A DNA stretch of 64,000 nucleotides from Blastopirellula sp. J2-11 (lineage in GTDB: Bacteria; Planctomycetota; Planctomycetia; Pirellulales; Pirellulaceae). The position numbers and the translations under genes were made by a program. The notes under the pieces are model-generated. The model ran no database searches. It saw only the letters and a list, made by a program, of their open reading frames with translations, and was not told where the DNA came from. This document shows positions 17,510-26,325 of the stretch, one piece after another. Position 1 is the stretch's first letter. Each line of letters opens with the position of its first letter. The stretch is taken from the NCBI RefSeq assembly GCF_024584705.1, contig NZ_CP097384.1:4774001-4838000 (forward strand). Direction: 5' to 3'.

Positions 17510-20414
17510 CATATATCCGTCCGCTGCCGAGCGCGACGCTGCCGCTGATTCGCTAATCGCCGCCGCGGCCGATCTGGGCCTTGCGTCCGATCTGCAGGTC
17601 GCTACGTCGCGCGGTTTTCTGATTCAGGCCGACTTCAACCGCGACCATGTCGAGCTGTTGTCGGATCAACTGCTCTGCGACACCGTCGTCGAACAGGCGA
17701 AAGTCGACCAGGCAGGCGCCGACTCGCTGTCGAAACCGCCGGCGTCCGGTTTGTCGCAATTGGTCTACGTCTTGCCGAAGCCCGGCGTGATGGATCCGGT
17801 TGCGCAAAGTACGATGACGGCGATCGCCGACTTTGGTCAATCGGCCGCCGCGGTCCGCACGTTCCGCAAATACTGGCTGCCGCAGTTGCCGCAACCGTTG
17901 TTCGACAAGCTGTGCAACAAACTGTTGGCGAACGACGCGATCGAGCAGGTCATCATCGGCCCGATTCCATTCGAGCAACTGTCGTTCGGCAAGCCGTACG
18001 AATTCGCGCTGGCGACCACGCCGATTCGCAAGCTGGATGACGCCGGTCTGACCAAGCTCAGCAAAGAGGGCCAGCTTTATCTGACGCTGGTCGAAATGCA
18101 AACCATTCAAAACTATTTCAACGAGCTGGGACGCGATCCGACCGACATCGAGCTGGAATCGGTCGCCCAAACTTGGAGCGAGCACTGCAGCCACAAAACG
18201 CTCGCCGGCCGCATCGCCTACAAAGATGAAAAAGGCGAACGCAAATTCAACAACATGCTGAAAGAGACGATCTTCGCGGCGACGCAGGAGATCCGCAAAA
18301 GCCTGGGTGACAAAGATTGGTGCGTCAGCGTTTTCCAAGACAACGCCGGCATCGTCCGCTTTGATGACGAGCACAACATCGTCTTCAAGGTCGAAACCCA
18401 CAACCATCCGTCGGCGCTGGAACCTTACGGCGGCGCCAACACCGGCATCGGCGGCGTCGTCCGCGACCCGATGGGAACCGGCATGGGCGCCAAGCCGATC
18501 TGCAATACCGACGTCTTCTGTTTCGCTCCGCCCGATGTCGATCCCGAAACGCTTCCCCCCGGCGTGTTGCATCCGCGCCGCGTGATGAACGGCGTCGTCA
18601 GCGGCGTCCGTGATTACGGCAACCGCATGGGCATCCCCACGGTCAACGGCGCCGTCTACTTTGACGAACGTTACCTGGGCAACCCGCTCGTCTACTGCGG
18701 CAATGTCGGCCTGATCCCACAGCAGCACTCTTTCAAAGAAGTGAAGCCCAACGACTTGATCGTCGCGCTCGGCGGACGAACTGGTCGCGACGGCATCCAT
18801 GGCGCGACGTTTAGCTCGGCCGAACTGACCAGCGAGAGCGAATCGCTCTCGGGCGGCGCCGTCCAGATCGGTAACGCCATCACCGAAAAGATGGTGCTTG
18901 ACGTTCTGCTGGAAGCCCGCGATCGCGGCCTCTTCAACGCAGTCACCGACTGCGGCGCCGGCGGCTTCTCGAGCGCCGTAGGCGAGATGGGCGAGAAGAT
19001 TGGCGCCGACGTTTGGCTCGATCGAGCGCCGCTGAAATACGACGGTCTGTCGTACACCGAAATCTGGATCAGCGAAGCGCAAGAGCGGATGGTGCTGGCC
19101 GTGCCCGATCACAAATGGGACGAGCTGGAAGAGCTTTGCTCGAGCGAAGGGGTCGAAGCGACGATCATCGGCCGGTTCGCGCCGACCGGTCGCTTGAAGC
19201 TGTTCTACTACCAAGAAGCGGTCGGCGACCTCGACATGAAGTTCCTGCACGATGGCCGCCCGCCGATCGTGCGTGAAGCGACTTACCAGCCGCTGCCGGT
19301 CAAGCCGCTGAAACTTCCGGCGGTCAAATCGTGCGATTTCGCCGGCGATTTGAAACAGATCCTTGGTTCGCTCAATGTCGCCAGCAAGCATTGGATCATT
19401 CGCCAGTACGATCACGAAGTGCAAGGGGGGAGCGTCATCAAGCCGCTGGTCGGCGTTCAAAATGACGGGCCCGGCGACGCGGCGGTGGTTCGCCCGGTGC
19501 TGACTTCGCATCGCGGCGTGGTCGTCTCGTGCGGCATGAACCCACGTTACGGCGATTTTGACACCTACGACATGGCGACCAGCGCGATTGACGAAGCGAT
19601 GCGCAACTGCGTCGCCGTCGGCGCCGATCCTTCGCAGATCGCGATCCTCGACAACTTCTGCTGGGGCTATACCGATCGCCCTGAAACGCTCGGCTCGCTC
19701 GTTCGCTCGGCGATCGCGTGTTATGACATGGCGATCGCATTGGGCACGCCGTTTATCAGCGGCAAAGATAGCTTGAACAACGAGTTCAGCTACTTCAACG
19801 ACACCGGCGAAAAGCAGACGATCTCGATTCCCCCGTCGCTGCTGATCAGCGCCTTGGGTCAGGTCGACGACGTCCGCCGCTGCGTGACGATGGATCTGAA
19901 AAAGACCGGCAGCAAACTGTATGTCGTCGGCAAAACGTTCAACGAACTGGGCGGTTCGCACTGGTCGTTGATTCACGATCAAAAAGATGGCGCCGCGCCG
20001 AAGGTCAATCCGGCCATCGCCAAAAGCACCTTCGCTTCGCTGCATAAAGCGATTCATGGTGGTTTGGTTCGCTCGTGTCATGATCTCTCCGAAGGCGGTT
20101 TGGCCGTCGCGGCGGCCGAAATGGCTTTTGCTGGCGGACTTGGCGCCGAGCTCACCCTCGACAACATGCCACATGACGAAGCGGCCCAACATGCAGTCAG
20201 CTTGCTGTTTAGCGAATCGAATACGCGATTTTTGGTCGAAGTTCCGGCCGAGAACGAAAAGCAGTTCCAATCGCTGTTGGCCGGCATTCCGCACGCGGCG
20301 ATCGGCATGGTGATCGAAAAGCCGAAACTGACGATCTCGCTCAAAAAGACGAAGCTCGTTTCGGCCTCGCTGGACGAACTGAAACAAGCTTGGCTCTCGC
20401 CGCTCGACTGGTAA
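17490..20414 (+). CDS. purL: Phosphoribosylformylglycinamidine synthase, PurS-PurL fusion
   Basis: 974 residues, between small PurL (about 740) and the full PurLQ form (about 1300). Start GTG at 17490. Residues about 1-80 and 88-165 look like two PurS-type modules (LWEIDIYPSAAERDA; then LVYVLPKPGVMDPVAQSTM and NDAIEQVIIG). The PurL core follows: WSEHCSHKT (residues 229-237), a DNAGIVRFDDEH segment, ETHNHPSALEPYGGANTG, DCGAGGFSSAVGEMG, and the second half CHDLSEGGLAVAAAEMA. It converts FGAR to FGAM using ATP and ammonia supplied by PurQ. purQ is the next gene, 56 bases downstream. No standalone purS is seen, consistent with fusion. Confidence 0.95.
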   Translation: MTLWEIDIYPSAAERDAAADSLIAAAADLGLASDLQVATSRGFLIQADFNRDHVELLSDQLLCDTVVEQAKVDQAGADSLSKPPASGLSQLVYVLPKPGVMDPVAQSTMTAIADFGQSAAAVRTFRKYWLPQLPQPLFDKLCNKLLANDAIEQVIIGPIPFEQLSFGKPYEFALATTPIRKLDDAGLTKLSKEGQLYLTLVEMQTIQNYFNELGRDPTDIELESVAQTWSEHCSHKTLAGRIAYKDEKGERKFNNMLKETIFAATQEIRKSLGDKDWCVSVFQDNAGIVRFDDEHNIVFKVETHNHPSALEPYGGANTGIGGVVRDPMGTGMGAKPICNTDVFCFAPPDVDPETLPPGVLHPRRVMNGVVSGVRDYGNRMGIPTVNGAVYFDERYLGNPLVYCGNVGLIPQQHSFKEVKPNDLIVALGGRTGRDGIHGATFSSAELTSESESLSGGAVQIGNAITEKMVLDVLLEARDRGLFNAVTDCGAGGFSSAVGEMGEKIGADVWLDRAPLKYDGLSYTEIWISEAQERMVLAVPDHKWDELEELCSSEGVEATIIGRFAPTGRLKLFYYQEAVGDLDMKFLHDGRPPIVREATYQPLPVKPLKLPAVKSCDFAGDLKQILGSLNVASKHWIIRQYDHEVQGGSVIKPLVGVQNDGPGDAAVVRPVLTSHRGVVVSCGMNPRYGDFDTYDMATSAIDEAMRNCVAVGADPSQIAILDNFCWGYTDRPETLGSLVRSAIACYDMAIALGTPFISGKDSLNNEFSYFNDTGEKQTISIPPSLLISALGQVDDVRRCVTMDLKKTGSKLYVVGKTFNELGGSHWSLIHDQKDGAAPKVNPAIAKSTFASLHKAIHGGLVRSCHDLSEGGLAVAAAEMAFAGGLGAELTLDNMPHDEAAQHAVSLLFSESNTRFLVEVPAENEKQFQSLLAGIPHAAIGMVIEKPKLTISLKKTKLVSASLDELKQAWLSPLDW

Positions 20415-20470
20415 GCGATCTCCTTTCCTTATTTCTGTTTGCAGCACCTTTCAAGAAAAAGTACCCGACG

Positions 20471-21244
20471 ATGGCGACTCCCAAGGCGTTGATCCTGCGA
20501 GCCCCAGGCACCAATTGCGACCGCGAAACCGCGTTCGCGTTTGAAGCGGCCGGCGGCGCCGCCGAGCGCGTCCATCTCAATCGCCTGCTCGATCAGCCGC
20601 AGCTGGCCGAGGGCTTCCAAATCCTCTGCCTGCCCGGCGGCTTCAGCTATGGCGACGACATCGCCGCCGGTCGAATCGTCGGCAGCCTGATTCGTCATCA
20701 TCTCGACGAAGTGCTGCGTGAATTTGTCGATGCCGGCAAGCTGGTGCTAGGCATCTGCAACGGCTTTCAAATCCTCCTCAAATCGGGCATCCTGCTCCCC
20801 GACGCCGCCGACGGTCACGCGCCGGCGACCTTGGCCTGGAACGAGTCGCAACGGTTCATCGATCGCTGGGTTCACTTGAAAACCAACGGCGACAAATGCG
20901 TCTTCCTCAAAGAGATCGAAAAAATGTATCTGCCGGTCGCCCACGCCGAAGGACGCTTCGTCGCTCGCTGCGCCGAAACGCTCAAATCGCTTGATCAGTC
21001 GGGCCAACTTTCGCTTCGCTACACCAACGCCTCAGGCGGTGAAGCGGCTTACCCCGATTGTCCCAACGGCGCCCAACTAGGCGTCGCCGGCGCTTGCGAC
21101 GAAACCGGCCGCGTCTTCGGCCTGATGCCGCACCCCGAACGTCATCTCGACCCCACGCATCACCCCCGCTGGACCCGCGGCGAAGCCGGCGAAGTCGGCG
21201 ACGGCCTCAAGATCTTCCAAAACGCGGTCCAGTTTTTCGCCTAA
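20471..21244 (+). CDS. purQ: Phosphoribosylformylglycinamidine synthase, glutaminase subunit PurQ
   Basis: 257 residues from ATG 20471. Class I glutamine amidotransferase: RAPGTNCDRETAFAFEAAGG at the N-terminus, LPGGFSYGDDIAAGRI, the nucleophile elbow VLGICNGFQIL (Cys about residue 95) and the terminal His/Glu pair MPHPERHLDP. It supplies ammonia to PurL. Same strand as, and 56 bases after, purL. The longer in-frame upstream start would add a hydrophobic extension overlapping purL and is not favoured. Confidence 0.96.
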   Translation: MATPKALILRAPGTNCDRETAFAFEAAGGAAERVHLNRLLDQPQLAEGFQILCLPGGFSYGDDIAAGRIVGSLIRHHLDEVLREFVDAGKLVLGICNGFQILLKSGILLPDAADGHAPATLAWNESQRFIDRWVHLKTNGDKCVFLKEIEKMYLPVAHAEGRFVARCAETLKSLDQSGQLSLRYTNASGGEAAYPDCPNGAQLGVAGACDETGRVFGLMPHPERHLDPTHHPRWTRGEAGEVGDGLKIFQNAVQFFA

Positions 21245-21354
21245 GCGGGCTGCGCTCACTCACGGTTAGCCCGGATCGCTCCGCTATCGGGGCCAACCTT
21301 GGAAATAGCGCAACTTCTATAAGCAATCGCCTGTGGGCAAGCCGAGCGAATGTG

Positions 21355-21632
21355 GTCGGACCGGACCGCCGTGATTTTTTTATCGATTCATCTAGTTTGC
21401 ACGGCTGTTAGTCTGGGTAATTTGAAGACCCCGCCTGACCCGCCAATCGGACAGGACCGGACTGGACCGCGACGTTTTTTTCGTAGCTCAAGCCGAGCTA
21501 GCGAGGGTAAATGAGGCCATTCTGCCCAATACCCAATCGCCCCAACGTTGATTCGTGCTTCTTTTGACATTCAGGACTTTGACTTTGTGATTAGTTTCAC
21601 AATGTGGACTGGACCGCGGCAATTTTTTTCGG
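21355..21632. repeat. Three spaced copies of a GGACYGGACCGC-N4/5-T7 motif
   Basis: Copies at about 21355-21381, 21456-21483 and 21604-21631 share GGACCGGACCGC or GGACTGGACCGC, then four or five variable bases, then seven T residues. Copies 1 and 3 are also preceded by AATGTGG and followed further on by AGTCTGGGTAAT. Spacing is irregular (about 100 and 148 bases), so this is not a tandem array or CRISPR. Role unknown. Confidence 0.6.
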
Positions 21633-21799
21633 CGCACCGAGCAGCCGAAATGGCAGTCTGGGTAATATAACGCCAGCCCTCGACGACAAATAAAAGCGGG
21701 CCGCTAGTCATTAGCACATGGGTCCAGAAACGCGAATTTTCAAAGAGCCGAGAAGCCTCCTTCCGCGTGACGAGCTACGCCGATTTACGGTGCGCCGCT

Positions 21800-22019
21800 C
21801 GGCAATCGACCACGAATCCGTGCGCTTTGTCAACGGACAAAATCCGACGCGCCAGAGCGCCCAAAACGTCCTACTCGTAGAGTGCGTCAAGACGCACCGG
21901 GCGTTGCCAAGAGCTACAAAATCGAACCTAGCGTGGCAACGCAAACGGCGCCCACGGATTGCGTCGTTACGCTCATTGGATGGTCGCAGACGAACAGGTT
22001 CTTGGTGTGTCGCGACACA
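21800..22019 (+). repeat. 220-bp dispersed direct repeat, copy 1
   Basis: Aligns almost end to end with 23793-24014 in the same orientation. It contains two palindromes: GTGCGTCAAGACGCAC (21882-21897) and TGTGTCGCGACACA (22006-22019). It ends 84 bases before the start codon of a lipoprotein gene. Substitutions against copy 2 are not concentrated in any codon position, arguing against a coding role. Confidence 0.85.
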
Positions 22020-22042
22020 TACTACAACACTGCAAGTCTTGT

Positions 22043-22070
22043 TTGACTCTAGTTTTTCACCTGCTATCAT
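22043..22070 (+). promoter_or_regulatory. Sigma70-type promoter for lipoprotein gene
   Basis: TTGACT at 22043-22048 and TATCAT at 22065-22070, with a 16-base spacer and a TG one base before the -10 (extended -10). The predicted transcript begins about 27 bases before the ATG at 22104. It sits just outside the right end of the 220-bp repeat. Confidence 0.6.
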
Positions 22071-22103
22071 GAGCAATCATTCACAAGAAAATTGAGGATA
22101 CTG

Positions 22104-22589
22104 ATGCACGCCAAAGTATGCCATCTCTTTTGGAATCTGTTGGGCGTGAAAGCGGTTCGTAGCGCCGCTTTCTTCCCGCTGATTTGCTTCACAGCATTGG
22201 CCCTGTTTCTGCAGTCAGGGTGTGCGGCGAGATCGGATCGACCGGATCTTGGCGAAGTGACTGGAACGGTCACTCTCGACGGAAAACCGCTTGCTGACGC
22301 CTTGTTGACGTTTGTTCCCGAAAGGGGGCGCTCCTCCTTCGGGGCAACCGACGAAGCCGGTTTCTACCGGTTGAAATACACAGGCGATTTCGACGGAGCG
22401 GTTCTCGGCCAGCACAAAGTGGTCATCGAGAGTATCGTGGCTAGCGGCAATCATTCCGATCCGTCCATCGAGCGAAACAACTCGGCGCAAGTCGAAAAAA
22501 TTCCGCGCAAATACAATACTCGATCCGAGTTGAAGCGAGAGGTGGTCGCCGGCAGCAATGCGTTCGATTTCGAGCTCACCTCTCGTTAA
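22104..22589 (+). CDS. Carboxypeptidase-regulatory-like lipoprotein (DUF1559 partner 1)
   Basis: 161 residues from ATG 22104, preceded by TTGAGGA. The N-terminal signal ends in a lipobox (LFLQSGC), so this is a predicted lipoprotein. The mature part has the beta-sandwich pattern GEVTGTVTLDGKPLADALLTFVPE, FGATDEAGFYRLKYTGDFDGAVLGQHKVVI and a C-terminal KYNTRSELKREV-SNAFDFEL. This is a common planctomycetal lipoprotein type, function unknown. It is directly upstream of a DUF1559 gene (148-base gap), the pairing repeated at 24816-26325 and 47714-49045. Confidence 0.87.
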   Translation: MHAKVCHLFWNLLGVKAVRSAAFFPLICFTALALFLQSGCAARSDRPDLGEVTGTVTLDGKPLADALLTFVPERGRSSFGATDEAGFYRLKYTGDFDGAVLGQHKVVIESIVASGNHSDPSIERNNSAQVEKIPRKYNTRSELKREVVAGSNAFDFELTSR

Positions 22590-22737
22590 AGCTTGCTATC
22601 TCATTCGTCCCTTATCTGTTTTCGCGTCTCGCTCTTCTAACGAGTATCCATCATTGCTAGTCAGAGCGGATCGCGTTGATTATTGAAGTCTCTCAGCAAC
22701 TTGCCGCGGGGATCTCTTCGTAGGAAAGGAAGTAGAA

Positions 22738-23727
22738 ATGAATACTCGTTCTCGATCCGGTTTTACGCTCGTTGAATTACTGGTGGTGATCGCCATTATC
22801 GGCGTTCTGATCGCGCTGTTACTGCCGGCCGTCCAGCAAGCCCGCGAAGCGGCGCGGCGGATGCAATGCACGAACAATCTGAAACAGCTGGGAATAGCGA
22901 TGCACCTTCATCATGACGCGCATGGCAAGTTTCCTCAGGGCTACGCCGACATTCGCAGCACCGGCCGAGCTTCGATCGATAATGAAGGACATTGGAGCTG
23001 GTCCACGTTCGTGTTGCCGTATATCGAACAAACGGCGCTGGCCAACTTGTTAAACGCCGACGAACGAGACGCCTCCACGGCGCTGGCGGACGCCACGGTC
23101 TTGGCCGCAGCCCAACAAACTCAGGCAGCGTTTCGTTGTCCTTCCGATACCGGCCCCGTACTGAACGAAAATGTAGGGCATGCCATTGCAGCCGGCGGAG
23201 ACAATCTCATGCCGGTCAGCAACTACGTAGTGAACAACAACAATTACAACACGAAACAAGCTCGGGCCACCAATAACCTCGATGGTTTGTCTGGCGGCAC
23301 GGGATTGTTTTGGCGCGATAGCGAGTCGTCGTTCCGCGACATCACCGACGGCGCCAGCAACACCTTCATGCTGGGCGAAAAATCGTATCAATTTGCGTCG
23401 TCCGCCCCCGACCCTTCGTACGCAGGCTCGCTCTACGCCGCTCGAGACTTCAATGCGACGGGCCCTGAACAGGGAAGCGGAAACCAAGGACTAGTTGCAA
23501 TCTTCGGCTCTTTGCGAGTCCCGATCAATCCGGCTTACATTTCCAGTTCGGTCTCCGAACGACAAGGGTATAGCAGTCAGCACCCAGGCGGCGCCCAGTT
23601 CGCACTCGCCGACGGCAGCGTTCGCTTCTTCAGCGAAAACATCGAGCATAGCGTTGATGGGACGATCAACAGCACGATCGAACGACTCGCCGGAATTTCC
23701 GACGGAGAGGTAATCGGAGAGTACTAA
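22738..23727 (+). CDS. DUF1559 prepilin-like protein (copy 1)
   Basis: 329 residues; ATG 22738 preceded by GGAAAGGAAG. A type IV prepilin N-terminus (SGFTLVELLVVIAIIGVLI) gives a predicted prepilin-peptidase cleavage after Gly8 and a hydrophobic helix. It is followed by LLPAVQQAREAARRMQCTNNLKQLGIAMHLHHD, the DUF1559 signature, and ends with the family C-terminal motif SSQHPGGAQFALADGSVRFFSENI. Probably a surface or periplasmic pseudopilin; planctomycetes encode many with unknown role. The upstream gene is its lipoprotein partner. A 220-bp repeat begins 65 bases after the stop. Confidence 0.92.
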   Translation: MNTRSRSGFTLVELLVVIAIIGVLIALLLPAVQQAREAARRMQCTNNLKQLGIAMHLHHDAHGKFPQGYADIRSTGRASIDNEGHWSWSTFVLPYIEQTALANLLNADERDASTALADATVLAAAQQTQAAFRCPSDTGPVLNENVGHAIAAGGDNLMPVSNYVVNNNNYNTKQARATNNLDGLSGGTGLFWRDSESSFRDITDGASNTFMLGEKSYQFASSAPDPSYAGSLYAARDFNATGPEQGSGNQGLVAIFGSLRVPINPAYISSSVSERQGYSSQHPGGAQFALADGSVRFFSENIEHSVDGTINSTIERLAGISDGEVIGEY

Positions 23728-23792
23728 TCGACTAGCGACTGAATGACGCCGGCCTCTTTGCGCCAGCGTCATCCCTTTCTTCAATCGCGACG

Positions 23793-24014
23793 CGGCAAAC
23801 GACCACGTATCTGTGCGCTTTGTCATCGGAAAAAATCCGCCGCGCCAGAGCGCCCCAAACGTCCTACGTGCAGGGTGCGTCAAGACGCACCGGGAGTTGC
23901 CGAAAGCGACGAAATCAAACCCAGCGTGGCAACGCAATCGACGCCCACGGATTGCGTTTGCACGCTCATTGAATGGTCGCCGATTCGCAGGTTCTTGGTG
24001 CGTCGCGACGCACC
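23793..24014 (+). repeat. 220-bp dispersed direct repeat, copy 2
   Basis: Same orientation as copy 1, offset by about 1993 bases. Palindromes GGTGCGTCAAGACGCACC (23874-23891) and GGTGCGTCGCGACGCACC (23997-24014). Against copy 1, the second palindrome differs by a paired C/T and G/A change that keeps it self-complementary. It ends 80 bases before the start codon of the YdeI-like gene. Confidence 0.85.
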
Positions 24015-24094
24015 TAACGCAACTTAAAAGTAGAATACGTTATTCGGTTTTGCTTCACTCAGCCTACAGGACTTCGACAGAGAGAGACCAACCC

Positions 24095-24673
24095 ATGCCC
24101 GAGCCGAGCGCAGCGCGGACGCGTGCCTTTCCAACGCCTAAAAAGTTCAACGCTTGGCTCGCGGTCCATCATGCGACGGAAACGGAATTGTGGCTCAAAA
24201 TCCATAAGAAGGCGTCTGGTCTTCAATCGATCACCTGGCAAGAAGCGGTGATTGAGGCGCTGTGCTGGGGTTGGATCGACGGCGTGAAGAAATCGTTGGA
24301 TGACATTTCTTACCTGCAACGATTTACGCCGCGGCGGCCGAAGAGCAATTGGTCGCAGCGCAATCGCGAGCATGTCGAACGGCTGCTTGCGGAAAACAGG
24401 ATGCAAGAGCCGGGCCTGGCGCATGTTCGTGCGGCCCAAGCCGATGGGCGTTGGGACGCCGCTTACGCGCCGTCCAGCGAAGTGGTCGTCCCGGCCGATT
24501 TCGTCGCCGCCGTCCGCACCGATCCAAGCGCGAAAGCGTTTTTCGCGACGTTGAACAAAGCCAATCTATTCGCGATCGCCTATCAATTGCAAACGGCCAA
24601 AAAGCCTGAGACGCGGCAACGACGTTTTGACAATCTGCTCGCGATGCTCAAGAGCCAAACCCGGATCCACTGA
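24095..24673 (+). CDS. YdeI/OmdA-family protein
   Basis: 192 residues from ATG 24095, preceded by GAGAGAG. N-terminal pattern RTRAFPTPKKFNAWLAVHHA, then ELWLKIHKKASG, then ITWQEAVIEALCWGWIDGVKK and YLQRFTPRRPKSNWSQRNREHVERL is the YdeI family core. The C-terminus (PADFVAAVRTDPSAKAFFATLNKANLFAIAYQLQTAKKPETRQRR) is the bacteriocin-protection (OmdA) segment. Function is poorly defined: linked to resistance to peptides or bacteriocins in some bacteria. No signal peptide. The upstream extension of the frame through the repeat is rejected as a start. Confidence 0.85.
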   Translation: MPEPSAARTRAFPTPKKFNAWLAVHHATETELWLKIHKKASGLQSITWQEAVIEALCWGWIDGVKKSLDDISYLQRFTPRRPKSNWSQRNREHVERLLAENRMQEPGLAHVRAAQADGRWDAAYAPSSEVVVPADFVAAVRTDPSAKAFFATLNKANLFAIAYQLQTAKKPETRQRRFDNLLAMLKSQTRIH

Positions 24674-24815
24674 CGATTTTGCGACGGCGCTCGCTTCCAA
24701 ACTGTCCGACCATTCAGCCAGGGCCCTGCCAGTCTGCCCCCAACTGGCGGGTTGCCTAGCCATCCATGAATGGCTCGCTCCTTCAGATCTGACGGAGAGC
24801 CGGGGGGCCAGCCAA

Positions 24816-25205
24816 CTACTTCGTCAGGTGAAAATCGAACTCGGTATTTTCGCGACTCACGTCGGCGGTCAGCGTGCTCTTTTTGTTGTATTGGACCGGG
24901 ATCAAGTCCATAAATTCGTGAGCCGGATCGGAAGTTTGGATGACCGAGTGGATCACCACCTTCTTCTCTCCGGCAGGGACCTTCGCGGCGTATTGACCAT
25001 CTTTGATATCGGCCGAGGCGACCATGCCGTCGGCGATGTCTTGATCGGAACGGAAGGAAATCGAGCCGTTGGGGAGCGGCTCGCCGCCGATAGTGACCTT
25101 TCCCGTCACTTCAATTCGATCGGGAAACCTGCGTTCGGCGGTGCAGCCGAGCGTTCCGATCAACACTGCGACCAAACCCACCCACACTATTTCGTGCGTC
25201 TTCAT
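24816..25205 (-). CDS. Carboxypeptidase-regulatory-like lipoprotein (DUF1559 partner 2)
   Basis: 129 residues. Signal sequence MKTHEIVWVGLVAVLIGTLGC with a lipobox ending at Cys21. Mature part IEVTGKVTIGGEPLPNGSISF, then VPAGEKKVVIHSV, then PVQYNKKSTLTADVSRENTEFDFHL, a beta-sandwich lipoprotein type closely related in layout to the one at 22104. It lies 139 bases downstream of a DUF1559 gene on the same strand. Function unknown. Confidence 0.87.
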   Translation of the reverse strand: MKTHEIVWVGLVAVLIGTLGCTAERRFPDRIEVTGKVTIGGEPLPNGSISFRSDQDIADGMVASADIKDGQYAAKVPAGEKKVVIHSVIQTSDPAHEFMDLIPVQYNKKSTLTADVSRENTEFDFHLTK

Positions 25206-25344
25206 CGGGCGCGCCTCTCTATGTTTTGGAATGATTACTCAAGAGATGGAAAGCCTATGACTTGTCTTGAAGGAGGACTGGGGGCGCTTATCTCCAAGGA
25301 GGTAAGAGCCCCAGCCGACTTCACTTCAAGTCGCACAGACGCGA

Positions 25345-26325
25345 TTAGTACTGCGAAACGACCAAGCCATCCTGACGGTTGGCAAGTCGCGCCATCGAAC
25401 CCGTGTCAACCGATTCCGTAAGAAATCGGACCGACGCGTCGCCAACAAGAACCATGACGCCGCCTGGATGAGCGGATCGCAGGGGACTGTTGTATCCGAG
25501 TTCGCTGACGCCGTCCGAGCTATCCGTGGTGTATTCGATCGCGGGGCCGGGGTTAATGATGTGTCGCAAGGTGACGCAGTTATGAACGCGACGTGAACCG
25601 GTATTTCGTTGGTAACCAGCCGCAAAACCGTGCGTCGTGCCAGAGCGAACGTCTTTACGCGTTCCGCCAGAGACGTAAACCCAGTCGCCGATTTCGCTGA
25701 CCACAATCGTATTGCTGCTGCCGTCGGTGATCGACGCAAAGGTGTTTTTCGACTGCTTGGCGAGCACGCCGTTGGTCGCGCTCACGCCAAAGGCGGTATC
25801 GCTTGTGTCATTCACCGCAGTAACGCCGCCGTAGCCGTCGACATGGCCGGCAATGCCGATATAGTCGGCGACCATGGTCTTGGGAGTCTGGCTGCTGAAC
25901 TCTTGCTCCAGCGCCGAAGAGGGACAGCCGAACACGGGGAAATTGGTGTTGCCGATGGCGGTTTCAATATTCGAGTCGTAGAAGCTGCGATTCGGGAAGT
26001 CGCTGCTATCGAAGGCGTTCCCCAACTCTAAAAACGGCATGCTGTACGCCATCCAGGAGTGCCCGCCGGGGCTCTTATAGCCGTTGCCGAAAGGAGCGGA
26101 ATTGTCGCTGGCTCCCGGCGGAAAGCGACCATACGTATCGTGAAAGTTATGCAGGGCGAGCCCCATCTGTTTTAGATTGTTGGAGCATTGCGAACGCCGA
26201 GCCGCTTCGCGGGCCGCTTGAACCGCCGGCAACAATAAGGCGATCAGCACGCCGATGATTGCGATCACCACCAAAAGCTCGACCAGTGTGAAACCGGGAC
26301 GATTTCGAGACGATGACATGCACAT
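25345..26325 (-). CDS. DUF1559 prepilin-like protein (copy 2)
   Basis: 326 residues from ATG 26325 (MCMSSSRNRPG), with GGGG nine bases upstream; ATG 26319 is an alternative. Longer in-frame upstream starts are rejected because the prepilin motif PGFTLVELLVVIAIIGVLI must be near the N-terminus. Then LLPAVQAAREAARRSQCSNNLKQMGLALHNFHDTYGRFPPG, ITDGSSNTIVVSEI and C-terminal SAHPGGVMVLVGDASVRFL. Predicted pseudopilin; role unknown. Its lipoprotein partner lies downstream. Confidence 0.92.
   Translation of the reverse strand: MCMSSSRNRPGFTLVELLVVIAIIGVLIALLLPAVQAAREAARRSQCSNNLKQMGLALHNFHDTYGRFPPGASDNSAPFGNGYKSPGGHSWMAYSMPFLELGNAFDSSDFPNRSFYDSNIETAIGNTNFPVFGCPSSALEQEFSSQTPKTMVADYIGIAGHVDGYGGVTAVNDTSDTAFGVSATNGVLAKQSKNTFASITDGSSNTIVVSEIGDWVYVSGGTRKDVRSGTTHGFAAGYQRNTGSRRVHNCVTLRHIINPGPAIEYTTDSSDGVSELGYNSPLRSAHPGGVMVLVGDASVRFLTESVDTGSMARLANRQDGLVVSQY

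Larger units (their letters stand above)
21245..22042. other. Repeat-rich intergenic region downstream of purQ
   Basis: About 800 bases without a supportable gene. From left: an imperfect inverted repeat at about 21247-21280 (CGGGCT against AGCCCG) that may end the purQ transcript without a T-run; three copies of a GGACYGGACCGC motif followed by seven T residues (21355-21632); and the first copy of a 220-bp direct repeat (21800-22019). Reading frames here are open on both strands but show no coding signature. Confidence 0.6.

Noticed and set aside
17553-20447. 964-codon open frame antisense to purL
   Set aside because: Shadow of a GC-biased gene; the plus-strand PurL has every family motif and the antisense product is Arg/Ala-rich with no recognisable domain.
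21718-22095. Protein-coding interpretation of the 220-bp repeat (similar frames also at 23813 and on the minus strand)
   Set aside because: Open frames exist on both strands in both copies, but differences between copies are spread over all codon positions, and there is no ribosome-binding site.
21800-24014. Composite transposon bounded by the 220-bp repeats
   Set aside because: No transposase, terminal inverted repeats or target-site duplication was found; called a dispersed repeat only.
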